Source of the DNA: Chloroflexota bacterium
Lineage (GTDB): Bacteria; Chloroflexota; Dehalococcoidia; Tepidiformales; Tepidiformaceae
Direction: 5' to 3'
Assembly: GCA_026710655.1 (NCBI GenBank)
Contig: JAPOQN010000026.1
Coordinates: 1 to 63,752 of the forward strand
DNA length: 63,752 bases
Shown in pieces: positions 7,561 through 15,027 of this stretch (position 1 is the first letter of the stretch; every line of letters begins with the position of its first letter). The position numbers and the translations under genes were made by a program. The notes beneath the pieces were generated by a model that was not told the origin of the DNA, did no database searches, and worked only from the letters and a program-made list of their open reading frames with translations.

Positions 7561-8727
7561 ATGGAGTTTCGCTTCTCGGAGCAGGCGCTGGCGTTCGAAC
7601 GCGAGGTGGAGGACTTCCTCGCGGTCGAGTGGAGTCCCGAGGTGCGGCGGGCGCTGGATGCGTCGCCGGACCGGTACGCGGTCGAGCGGGAGTTCCGGCG
7701 GAAGCTGGCGGACAAGGGCTGGCTGACGATGTCGTGGCCGCGCGAGTACGGCGGCGAGGAGCGCAGCTACGAGGAGCAGTACCTCTTCCAGGAGGCGCTC
7801 AACTACGTGAGCGCCCCGGGCGCGACGGTGGGCGTGCAGCAGGTTGGCCCGACGCTGATGACGTACGGGACGGATTCGCAGAAAGAGGCCTTCCTGCCGC
7901 GGATTGCGCGCGGGGAGATCGACTTCGCGCTGGGATACACAGAGCCGGACGCGGGCACCGACCTGGCCTCGCTCCAGCTTCGCGCCGTGCGCGACGGCGA
8001 CGACTACGTGCTCAACGGGATCAAGCGGTTCACGAGCGCGGCGCACCGGGCGGAGTACGTCTGGCTGGCGGCGCGTACGGACCCGTCGGCGCCGAAGCAC
8101 CGGGGCATCTCGATGTTCCTGGTCGACCTGGAAACGCCGGGGATCACCGTGAGCCCGATCTGGACGATGTCCGGCATCCGCACCAACGAGGTCTACTGGG
8201 AGGACGTGCGGGTCCCGGCGGACGCGCTGGTGGGGGAGGAGAACCGGGGGTGGTACTACGCCGCGCACGCGCTCGACTTCGAGCGGGTCTCGATCTTCAC
8301 GGTGTCGGGGGTGCGGGCGGTATTCGACGCGCTCATGCGGTGGGCGCGGGAGGAGGGGCCGGGGGGCGGACGTCCGATCGATGACGCGCACGTGTCGCGC
8401 ACGCTGGCGGACTACAAGGTGCAGCTCGAAGTGCTGCAGATGCTGGCCTACCGGAACCTGGGGATGATCAAGCGGGGCGAGCACCCCAACCACGAGGCGA
8501 GCGAGGTCAAGATCTTCAGCACGGAGTTGATGCAGCGCATCCTGCACACGGGCACGAAGCTGCTGGGTCCGTACGGACAGCTCACGCCGGAATCGGAGCT
8601 GGCGCCGCTGGGCGGGCGCATCGAGCAGGGGTACCGGGCTGCAGTCATGCCGACGTTCGGGGCGGGCTCGAACGAAGTGATGCGCACGATCATCGCGACG
8701 CGCGGCTTCGGCCTGCCGCGGGCGTAG
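7561..8727 (+). CDS. Acyl-CoA dehydrogenase
   Basis: A 388-residue flavoprotein of the acyl-CoA dehydrogenase family, oxidising an acyl-CoA at C2-C3 with FAD and passing electrons to ETF. Visible elements include the N-terminal helical domain, GYTEPDAGTDLASLQ (the FAD/substrate segment normally read as TEPxAGSD), FTSAAHRAEYVWLAART, the middle beta domain, and the C-terminal motif GAGSNEVMRTIIATRGFGLPRA. The exact chain-length specificity cannot be read from sequence. TAGACT ends 8 nt before ATG 7561 and there is no SD, so the message is probably leaderless. The two alkyltransferase-like genes follow 12 bp downstream. Confidence 0.9.
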   Translation: MEFRFSEQALAFEREVEDFLAVEWSPEVRRALDASPDRYAVEREFRRKLADKGWLTMSWPREYGGEERSYEEQYLFQEALNYVSAPGATVGVQQVGPTLMTYGTDSQKEAFLPRIARGEIDFALGYTEPDAGTDLASLQLRAVRDGDDYVLNGIKRFTSAAHRAEYVWLAARTDPSAPKHRGISMFLVDLETPGITVSPIWTMSGIRTNEVYWEDVRVPADALVGEENRGWYYAAHALDFERVSIFTVSGVRAVFDALMRWAREEGPGGGRPIDDAHVSRTLADYKVQLEVLQMLAYRNLGMIKRGEHPNHEASEVKIFSTELMQRILHTGTKLLGPYGQLTPESELAPLGGRIEQGYRAAVMPTFGAGSNEVMRTIIATRGFGLPRA

Positions 8728-8739
8728 GGTGAGGAGTAG

Positions 8740-9042
8740 ATGCCAGAGTCATTCCAGGAAGAAGTGTGGAGGGTCGTGGGCGACATTCCGCGGGGAAAGG
8801 TGATGACGTATGGGCAGGTGGCCGAGGCAGCAGGGTCACCTAGGGCAGCTCAAGCGGTAGGAAACGCAATGAGGAAGGCGAAAGAAGAAGACCGAGACGT
8901 GCCGTGGCAGCGGGTCGTCAGGGCGGGAGGCTTCCTTAGTTATGAAGCGCCTCGCAACCAGGAGGCACTGCTCAGCGAGGAGGGCGTGTCCTTCGTGTTC
9001 GGGGATTGCGTTGACCTGCAGCAGCACCAGTGGGCCAAGTAG
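8740..9042 (+). CDS. Alkyltransferase-like (ATL) DNA-repair protein 1
   Basis: A 100-residue member of the MGMT C-terminal domain family. It shows the opening FQEEVWRVVGDIPRGKVMTYGQVA and the helix-turn-helix SPRAAQAVGNAM. At the active-site position, where alkyltransferases have PCHR, it reads PWQRVV: the acceptor cysteine is Trp, as in ATL proteins, and the following His is Gln. ATL proteins bind O6-alkylguanine and hand the lesion to nucleotide excision repair rather than removing the alkyl group. Base composition is visibly less GC-rich than in its neighbours, suggesting a different recent history. A second ATL gene begins 3 bp downstream. Confidence 0.85.
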   Translation: MPESFQEEVWRVVGDIPRGKVMTYGQVAEAAGSPRAAQAVGNAMRKAKEEDRDVPWQRVVRAGGFLSYEAPRNQEALLSEEGVSFVFGDCVDLQQHQWAK

Positions 9043-9045
9043 TCA

Positions 9046-9387
9046 TTGCCCCCGAACTTCTATGAGCGGGTGTGGGCGTTCGTGGGGGAGGTGCCGCGGG
9101 GGCGGGTGGTGACCTACGGGCAGGTGGCGGTGGTGCTGGGGGCGCCGTCGGCGGCGAGGGCGGTGGGGTACGCGCTGCGGGCGCTTCCGCCGGAGACGGA
9201 TACACCTTGGTGGCGGGTGATCAACGCGAAGGGCGGCATCAGCCTGCGCGGGCGGGGACACGGGGCCGATTTGCAGCGGGAACTGCTCGAAGGCGAGGGG
9301 GTGGTGTTTGACGAGGCGGACACGGTCGACCTGCGGGTCTACCGCTGGTGGCCTGATGAGGAGGGCGGCGGGCTATCTCCCGCCTGA
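9046..9387 (+). CDS. Alkyltransferase-like (ATL) DNA-repair protein 2
   Basis: A 113-residue paralogue of the preceding gene, starting at TTG 9046: FYERVWAFVGEVPRGRVVTYGQVA, then SAARAVGYAL, with PWWRVIN at the active-site position (Trp for Cys, Trp for His) and GGISLRG in the loop that follows. It should bind alkylated DNA without transferring the alkyl group. Unlike the first copy its composition is typical of the genome. The last residues, EGGGLSPA, are encoded by a hairpin repeat that also ends the unrelated resB gene at 16718, so they are probably not part of the ancestral protein. Confidence 0.85.
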   Translation: MPPNFYERVWAFVGEVPRGRVVTYGQVAVVLGAPSAARAVGYALRALPPETDTPWWRVINAKGGISLRGRGHGADLQRELLEGEGVVFDEADTVDLRVYRWWPDEEGGGLSPA

Positions 9388-9478
9388 GTGCAGCGCCGCC
9401 CTGGCGCAGGGCTGAGGAGAGCGCTATCTAGGCTCGCTGAGAAGAGCGCCGGACTCCGCTTCGCTGCGCGCGGCTGAG
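9361..9478 (+). repeat. Hairpin repeat array, site B (four units)
   Basis: Four consecutive units, each a GC-rich hairpin ending in CTGAG. Unit 0 (GGCGGG...CCCGCC) is inside the end of ATL2 and supplies its stop codon; unit 1 has core CAGCGCCGCCC; unit 2 has core AGAGCGCT and ends GCTCGCTGAG; unit 3 has core AGAGCGCCGG and ends GCGCGGCTGAG. The same 0-1-2-3 order occurs at 16695-16800. The array fills the space between ATL2 and the convergent PPOX gene and may serve as a terminator. Confidence 0.75.
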
Positions 9479-9484
9479 TGCGGG

Positions 9485-9913
9485 CTAGCCCGGCCTGGAG
9501 TAGTCCCAGGAAATGACCTTCGTCGGCGCGACCTTGATGTAGGCGGCGCCGGGGGGTGGCTCCGTCGGGAGGGCGTGCTCGGGGGCGCCGCGGCGGCGGG
9601 CGGCCTCGCGGGTTAGCTCGAGGAGCGCGTCGGGGGTGTTGATGACGGTGGCATCGCCCTGGATGAGGACACCCTTGATGTCCTGCATGGTGTTGCCGCT
9701 CTCAAGGGAGAGGCTGACCTTCGGGTTGCGCTGGGCGTTGAGCACCTTCTGGGTGCGGTCGCGGCAACCGATGTAGACATCGTCGTCGACGCGGAAGTAG
9801 CCGATGGGGACGCTGTGGGGGTAGCCGTCGTTGCCGACGGAGGTGAACGTGATCCAGCCGGGGCGGCTGTCGAGGAAGTCGTTGACTTCCTCCGGGGTGA
9901 GTTGGGCGGGCAT
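9485..9913 (-). CDS. PPOX-class flavin/F420-dependent protein
   Basis: A 142-residue split-barrel protein. It begins with a helix (LTPEEVNDFLDSRPGW), then strands ITFTSVGNDGYPHSVPIGYFRVDDDVYI with the typical G-x-PHSVPI turn near residue 32, a CRDRTQKVLNAQRNPKVSLSLE segment, and a C-terminal VISWDYSR strand. This matches small F420- or FMN-binding PPOX-fold proteins of uncertain substrate. An excellent SD (AAGGAGG) lies 4 nt before ATG 9913. It is convergent with ATL2 across the hairpin repeat array and divergent from pdxT, with 118 bp between. Confidence 0.8.
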   Translation of the reverse strand: MPAQLTPEEVNDFLDSRPGWITFTSVGNDGYPHSVPIGYFRVDDDVYIGCRDRTQKVLNAQRNPKVSLSLESGNTMQDIKGVLIQGDATVINTPDALLELTREAARRRGAPEHALPTEPPPGAAYIKVAPTKVISWDYSRPG

Positions 9914-9974
9914 AGCGCCTCCTTGCGCGGGGAAGGATAGCGGCTCGGGACGGGGCGCGATCAGAAGCGGCTGC

Positions 9975-10035
9975 TACAATCGCTGGGCGCATGGGGCCTG
10001 GACGCGAACGATCTGGCGAGACGCAAACGACGTGA
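9975..10035 (+). promoter_or_regulatory. Promoter and 14-codon upstream ORF of pdxT
   Basis: TACAAT (9975-9980) is followed after 10 nt by ATG 9991, which opens a 14-codon ORF ([14 protein letters not shown]) whose TGA overlaps the pdxT GTG as GTGA at 10032-10035. pdxT has no SD of its own. The layout is the same as upstream of serA and the EamA gene and suggests translational coupling from a leaderless micro-ORF. The function is inferred. Confidence 0.45.
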
Positions 10036-10631
10036 CCACGGGCATTCTCGCCCTGCAGGGCGACTTCCGGGAGCATGCCGAGATGCTGGCGAGCATCGGT
10101 CAGGCGGCCGTGGAAGTGCGCCGCCCGGAGCAGCTCGACGCGCTGGATTCCCTGATTATCCCGGGCGGCGAAAGCACGACGATTGCGCGGCTTATCCTGC
10201 GCTACAGCTTCACCGAGCCGCTGCGGGCGTTTTGCGCCAGCGGACGGCCAACCTGGGGCACGTGCGCGGGCGCGATCCTGCTGGCGAAGCAGGTGGACGA
10301 CCTCGACCGGCCCGGCATCGAGACGATGGACATGACGGTCGCGCGCAACGCGTTCGGGCGGCAGGTCGACAGTTTCGAGGCGGGCATCGAGATAGGCGGG
10401 CTGGACGGGAAGCCATTCCGGGCGATCTTCATCCGGGCGCCGGTGATCGAGTCGGTGGGGGAGGGCGTGGAGGTGCTGGGGCGGCTCGAGGACGGGGCCA
10501 TCGTGGCGGCGCGCCAGGGCAACCTGCTGGCGACCGCGTTCCACCCCGAGCTGGGGGGAGACACGCGCCTGCACGAGTACTTCCTCACGATCGGGGCCGC
10601 CGAGCGCCCGAGGGCGGGAGCGGGGGCGTGA
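10032..10631 (+). CDS. pdxT: Pyridoxal 5'-phosphate synthase glutaminase subunit
   Basis: A 199-residue class I glutamine amidotransferase that supplies ammonia to PdxS for de novo PLP synthesis. It begins [12 protein letters not shown], has the oxyanion segment [13 protein letters not shown], the nucleophile C78 in WGTCAGA, and the partners H171 and E173 in TAFHPEL. The family-specific stretch [14 protein letters not shown] is also present. pdxS is not in this window. GTG 10032 is chosen because homology starts at the next residues and it overlaps the upstream ORF stop. The R3H ATPase gene follows after 34 bp. Confidence 0.92.
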   Translation: MTTGILALQGDFREHAEMLASIGQAAVEVRRPEQLDALDSLIIPGGESTTIARLILRYSFTEPLRAFCASGRPTWGTCAGAILLAKQVDDLDRPGIETMDMTVARNAFGRQVDSFEAGIEIGGLDGKPFRAIFIRAPVIESVGEGVEVLGRLEDGAIVAARQGNLLATAFHPELGGDTRLHEYFLTIGAAERPRAGAGA

Positions 10632-10665
10632 TGGGCGCCAGAAATCACGCAGCGGGAGTAGGGTA

Positions 10666-12243
10666 GTGGCGATGACCGAAGGGAACGGCACGGCGCCCGA
10701 GCGGATCGTGACCGACGACCTTGACGCGCTCATCGAGACGTTGCCCCCACGCCTCTCGGAGAAGCTGGAGACCGCGGACCACCGGAACGAGCTGCTCGAG
10801 GTGGTGATGGACCTGGGGCGGCTGCCCGAGGCGCGCTACCCGAACCGCGAGATCGTGCTCAGCCACCGCGAGGTGACCGAGGAAGACATCGACTTCGTGA
10901 TCTCGCGGGTGGGCGAGTTCGGGGACGACAACCGCGCAGGCATCGAACGGACGCTGCACCGCATCTCCGCTATCCGTAACCGCCGAGGGAAGGTGGTGGG
11001 GCTGACCTGCCGCATCGGACGGGCGGTCTACGGAACGATCCGCATCATCGAGGACCTCGTGATGAGCGGGAACAGCATCCTCCTGCTGGGGCGTCCGGGC
11101 GTGGGCAAGACGACGATGTTGCGCGAGGTGGCGCGCGTGCTGGCGGACGAGGCGAACAAGCGGGTCGTGATCGTTGATACGTCGAACGAGATCGGCGGCG
11201 ACGGCGACATTCCCCACCCGGCCATCGGCGGCGCGCGGAGGATGCAGGTCTCGACGCCGGCCCTGCAGCACGGCGTGATGATCGAGGCGGTGGAGAACCA
11301 CATGCCCGAGGTCATCGTGATCGACGAGATCGGCACGGAGCTGGAGGCATCGGCGGCGCGCACCATCGCGGAGAGGGGCGTGCAGCTGGTCGGGACGGCG
11401 CACGGCAACACGCTCGAGAACCTGATGGCGAACCCGACCCTCTGCGACCTCATCGGGGGCATCCAGTCGGTGACGCTGAGCGACGAGGAAGCGCGGCGGC
11501 GGGGCACGCAGAAGTCGATCCTGGAGCGAATGGCGCCACCCACCTTCGATGCGGTTATCGAGATCCAGGGGTGGCGGCGGGTGGCGCTGCACGAGGACGT
11601 GGGCGCAACCGTGGACGCGAAACTGCGCGGCTTCGCGGCGCCGCCGGAGGTCCGCGAACTGACCGACGGGGGGACGATCGCGACGGTGGCGGCGGAGGAG
11701 CCAGATGAGCCCGCGGCTGTTGCGAAAGGGCAAACGCAGGAGGCCAACGGCTCGGCCGCAGCCGAGCCGGAGACGCGGCTCTTCCCCTTCGGGCTCTCGC
11801 GGGGGCGGCTGGTGCAGGCGATCCAGGAAACGGGCGTGCCCATCCAGATCGTGGACGACCTGCGCCAGGCGGACGCGCTCATCACGCTGCGGCACTCGTA
11901 CCGGAAGAAGCCGGCGCCCGTGCGCGAGGCAGAGGAGCGGTCGCTGCCGATCTACGTGATCAAGAGCAACACGCTCTTCCAGATGGAGCAGGTGCTGCTC
12001 CAGTTCCGCGGACAGCGGGCGCGCCGCGACCCGGTAGCGCAGGCGTATCGAGAGACGGAAGAGGCGATCGCGCAGGTGCTCACGGACGGGCGCGCACTGG
12101 AGCTGGCGCCGGCGAACAGCTACATCCGCCGCGTCCAGCACGAGCTCGCGGGACGCTTCAACCTCGATAGCGAGAGCCACGGCAAGGAGCCGGAGCGGCG
12201 CGTGCGCATCCTGCCCGAGCCACCACGGTCGGGCGGACGGTGA
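10666..12243 (+). CDS. R3H-domain AAA ATPase (SpoIIIAA/Ycf45-like)
   Basis: A 525-residue protein with a secretion-ATPase-like P-loop domain (Walker [10 protein letters not shown] near residue 146, Walker [11 protein letters not shown] near 222, then [18 protein letters not shown]). A linker leads to a C-terminal R3H nucleic-acid-binding region (about residues 440-510). This is the SpoIIIAA/Ycf45 family; outside sporulating Firmicutes its function is unknown, with single-stranded nucleic acid binding expected from R3H. GTG 10666 has GGGAG 7 nt upstream; ATG 10672 is the alternative. Its stop overlaps the tmk start by 4 bp, so the two are translationally coupled. Confidence 0.85.
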   Translation: MAMTEGNGTAPERIVTDDLDALIETLPPRLSEKLETADHRNELLEVVMDLGRLPEARYPNREIVLSHREVTEEDIDFVISRVGEFGDDNRAGIERTLHRISAIRNRRGKVVGLTCRIGRAVYGTIRIIEDLVMSGNSILLLGRPGVGKTTMLREVARVLADEANKRVVIVDTSNEIGGDGDIPHPAIGGARRMQVSTPALQHGVMIEAVENHMPEVIVIDEIGTELEASAARTIAERGVQLVGTAHGNTLENLMANPTLCDLIGGIQSVTLSDEEARRRGTQKSILERMAPPTFDAVIEIQGWRRVALHEDVGATVDAKLRGFAAPPEVRELTDGGTIATVAAEEPDEPAAVAKGQTQEANGSAAAEPETRLFPFGLSRGRLVQAIQETGVPIQIVDDLRQADALITLRHSYRKKPAPVREAEERSLPIYVIKSNTLFQMEQVLLQFRGQRARRDPVAQAYRETEEAIAQVLTDGRALELAPANSYIRRVQHELAGRFNLDSESHGKEPERRVRILPEPPRSGGR

Positions 12244-13016
12244 CCAGCGAGGGTTCGGGGGGGCGCCTCTTCGGCTTCGAGGAGGATGAGAGACGGGCGG
12301 TGCCACGGCGGCGAAGCAGAGTCTCAGAAGCCCGCTTCATCGTCTTTGAGGGGGGCGAGGGGGCAGGAAAGAGCCTGCTGGCAGCCAAGCTGGTGCGACG
12401 ACTGGAGAGGGCAGGGGTCCACACGATTGAGGTGCGGGAGCCAGGGGGCACGGCCGCAGGCGAGGCGGCACGCGAGCTACTAGGCCAGTCCCTTACGCCG
12501 TGGGGCGAGGCATTCGCCTTCCTGCTGGCACGAGCAGAGTTGGTGAGTCGTGTAATCAAGCCGGGACTTGAGCGGGGGGCGACGGTGCTCTGTGACCGCT
12601 TCCGCGCGAGCACGGTGGCCTACCAAGGCTACGGCCGAGGGCTCGACCTTAGACGGTTAGCAGAGGCGAACGCTTCGGCAACCCAGGGGCTCGTGCCAGA
12701 TCTCACCATCTACCTTGACGTTCCGCCAGAGATTGGCCTGCAACGGAAATACAAGTCTGTCCAGCCCTCACTAACCCTCCCTGACGTCCCCCCAGAACTT
12801 GTTGTACAAGCTTCAAGAGCCGACATTGAAGGGCCGGCTGTGGGACGGGAACGGCTGGCCTTCCACGAGCGGGTGCGGGAGGGGTACCGCCAGCAGCTCG
12901 CACAGGCGCCGGAGGGGTCGTGGGTCGAGATCGACGCGACGCAGGAACCGGAGGCGGTGGAGGCGGCGGCGTGGGGGGCGGTCGCCGGGCTGCTCGGGAT
13001 CCCCTCCGGGGAGTAG
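12240..13016 (+). CDS. tmk: Thymidylate kinase
   Basis: A 258-residue dTMP kinase, making dTDP for DNA synthesis. After a non-conserved N-terminal extension of about 30 residues it has the P-loop [10 protein letters not shown] (residues 36-45), REPGGT, and [20 protein letters not shown] around residue 118. The usual LID region contains an extra segment of about 20 residues (about 178-200). The central part of the gene, about 12290-12835, is less GC-rich with different codon usage from both flanks, suggesting a recombined patch. The start GTG 12240 overlaps the previous stop as GTGA. The MFS gene follows 9 bp downstream. Confidence 0.88.
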   Translation: MTSEGSGGRLFGFEEDERRAVPRRRSRVSEARFIVFEGGEGAGKSLLAAKLVRRLERAGVHTIEVREPGGTAAGEAARELLGQSLTPWGEAFAFLLARAELVSRVIKPGLERGATVLCDRFRASTVAYQGYGRGLDLRRLAEANASATQGLVPDLTIYLDVPPEIGLQRKYKSVQPSLTLPDVPPELVVQASRADIEGPAVGRERLAFHERVREGYRQQLAQAPEGSWVEIDATQEPEAVEAAAWGAVAGLLGIPSGE

Positions 13017-13025
13017 CGGCAGCGC

Positions 13026-14312
13026 GTGCTACGAACGGGGGAGGGACTGCGGGGACCGGCGAACTACTTCGCGCGGACCTTCTACTCGCTGGAGAACGCC
13101 CAGTACCGAATGCTCTGGACGGGCACGGTGTTCTCGTTCTTCGGGATGCAGATGCAGATCGTGGCGCGGGGCTGGCTGGCCTTCGACCTGACGGGCCAGA
13201 ACACGGCGCTCGGGGCGATGATGCTGGCCTTCGGCGCCCCGAGCCTCGTATTCACGCTCTGGGGCGGCGTGATCGCGGACCGGCTGCCCCGGCGGCGGAC
13301 GTTGCTGATCTCGCAGGGTGTGCTCTGCCTGAACTCCGCGTGGATAGCCGTCATGGTGGCGGTGGGGTTGATGGAGTTCTGGATGCTGCTCGCGGCGAGC
13401 TTCACCCAAGGAGTGGGATTCGCGTTCATGGGGCCGGCGCGAAACGCGTTCATCGGGAGCCTCGTGGGGCGCGAGGCGGTGGGGAACGCGATCGTCCTGC
13501 AGCAGCTGAGCATGAACGGGACGCGCGTGGTGGGTCCGGCGCTTGCGGGCGTGTTCATCTCCCTCTGGTTCATCGGCGTGGGGGGCGTGTACTTCATCAC
13601 CGCGACGGGATTCCTGATCGCGATCCTCACGGTCTGGCGGCTGCCGGCCGGCGAGCCGGAAGCACGGGCAGAGGCAACCTCCCCGCTGAGCGACCTGATG
13701 GACGGGCTGAGGTACGTCCGCAGCCGGCCATCGGTGGCGACCCTGATCCTGACGTCGTTCGTGCTGACGGCGTTCGCCTTCCCCTTCCAGTCGTTCCTGC
13801 CCTCGCTCGCCGAGGACATCTACAACACAGGATCCCAGGGGCTGGGCGTGCTCTCGGCGGTGCAGGCGGTGGGAGCGGTGATCGCGGTGGTGCTGGTAGC
13901 GGGCATCGCCGGCCGGGCCAGCGCGTGGGGGCAGCAGCTCCTGCTGGCGTTCGCTTTCGGGGGCTCGGTGACGCTGCTGGGTTTTGCCAACAACTTCGCC
14001 ACGGGGCTTGGAGCGATCCTGCTGGTGGGGGCGTGCTCAGCGGGATTCCAGTCGCTCAACAACGCGCTCTCGATCTCCTACTCCGCGTCGCGCTACCACG
14101 GGCGCGTGCAGTCGCTGAACATGCTGTCGTGGAGCCTGTTCGGGATCGCATCGCTGCCGATCGGGATAGTGGCCGACGTCATCGGGATCCGGGAGACCCT
14201 GATGATTGCTGGCGTGCTGGGGGTGGGCGGGGTGTTACTGCTGTACATCATCGGGCGCGTGTGGGGGGCGGAGGAGGACCGGCACGTGGTTCCGGACGAG
14301 CGACCACAGTAG
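13026..14312 (+). CDS. MFS transporter (MFS_3/EntS-like)
   Basis: A 428-residue membrane protein with about 12 hydrophobic helices. The start (YRMLWTGTVFSFFGMQMQIVARGWLAFDLTGQ) and the cytoplasmic loop WGGVIADRLPRRRTLLISQ are typical of the EntS-like MFS_3 group of drug or siderophore exporters; the substrate is not predictable. It follows tmk closely and is probably cotranscribed. The GTG at 13026 comes 6 nt after TAGCGG, an imperfect match to the leaderless hexamer seen elsewhere. The C-terminal tail is short and charged. Confidence 0.85.
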   Translation: MLRTGEGLRGPANYFARTFYSLENAQYRMLWTGTVFSFFGMQMQIVARGWLAFDLTGQNTALGAMMLAFGAPSLVFTLWGGVIADRLPRRRTLLISQGVLCLNSAWIAVMVAVGLMEFWMLLAASFTQGVGFAFMGPARNAFIGSLVGREAVGNAIVLQQLSMNGTRVVGPALAGVFISLWFIGVGGVYFITATGFLIAILTVWRLPAGEPEARAEATSPLSDLMDGLRYVRSRPSVATLILTSFVLTAFAFPFQSFLPSLAEDIYNTGSQGLGVLSAVQAVGAVIAVVLVAGIAGRASAWGQQLLLAFAFGGSVTLLGFANNFATGLGAILLVGACSAGFQSLNNALSISYSASRYHGRVQSLNMLSWSLFGIASLPIGIVADVIGIRETLMIAGVLGVGGVLLLYIIGRVWGAEEDRHVVPDERPQ

Positions 14313-14394
14313 GCGCAGGGGCGCGCACGGCGGGGCCTTGGTACGCTCCGAAGCGAGCGCGGGCGCGACAAGCCCCCGCCCGGCGGCGACCGTT

Positions 14395-15027
14395 ATGGCC
14401 GAGACCCTTCCCGACGAACGTCCGCAGCAGCGCCGCGAATACGCGGGGCCGGGGTTCACGTTCGGCATGGCGGTGCTCGTCGTGGCGGTTGTGGGGTTGG
14501 GCATCTGGTTCCTCGAGATTCGCGGCGATGGGGGCGGGGTTGAGGCGGAGGCGGGGCTGGGGGTCGTGGCGCTGGCGGAGTCGCTGAACCCGACGGGGGA
14601 GGCGCCGGCGGCGGAGGTGGGGCGGGCGGCGCCGGCGTTCCGGCTGCGATCGCCCGACGGTTCCGTGGCCGCGTTGACGGACTACCGGGGGCAGTATGTC
14701 CTGCTGAACTTCTGGGCCTCGTGGTGCGGTCCCTGCCGGGGGGAGACGCCGGCCCTGCAGGCGTTCTTCGAGCGGGAGTCGCCGGGGCTGGTGGTGGTGG
14801 GGGTGAACCAGCAGGAAGGGGCGGAGACGGCGCGGGAGTTCGCTGACGGATTCGGGGTGACGTACCCGATCGCTCTGGACGCGGACGGCCAGGTGTCGTC
14901 GGCCTACCGGGTGACCACGGGGCTGCCGGTCAGCTTCCTGATCGACCCGGAGGGCGTGATCCAGGGGGTCCACCTGGGCGCGCTAACGGACGAAGACCTC
15001 GCCGCGCTGGCGGCGGAGCTTCCCTGA
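14395..15027 (+). CDS. Membrane-anchored TlpA/ResA-like thioredoxin
   Basis: A 210-residue protein with an N-terminal membrane anchor (residues 21-41) and an extracytoplasmic redoxin domain: GRAAPAFRLRSPDG, then LLNFWASWCGPC with the redox pair C111 and C114, and a cis-Pro loop TTGLPVSFLID. It is expected to reduce apocytochrome c cysteines or other exported disulfides. The next gene, resB, starts on the last base of its stop codon, which supports a cytochrome c maturation (System II) role. A TACGCT hexamer lies about 50 nt upstream. Confidence 0.88.
   Translation: MAETLPDERPQQRREYAGPGFTFGMAVLVVAVVGLGIWFLEIRGDGGGVEAEAGLGVVALAESLNPTGEAPAAEVGRAAPAFRLRSPDGSVAALTDYRGQYVLLNFWASWCGPCRGETPALQAFFERESPGLVVVGVNQQEGAETAREFADGFGVTYPIALDADGQVSSAYRVTTGLPVSFLIDPEGVIQGVHLGALTDEDLAALAAELP

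Noticed and set aside
9361..9387. EGGGLSPA as a shared functional motif of ATL2 and ResB
   Set aside because: Its DNA is a hairpin repeat unit and the proteins are unrelated, so common function is unlikely.
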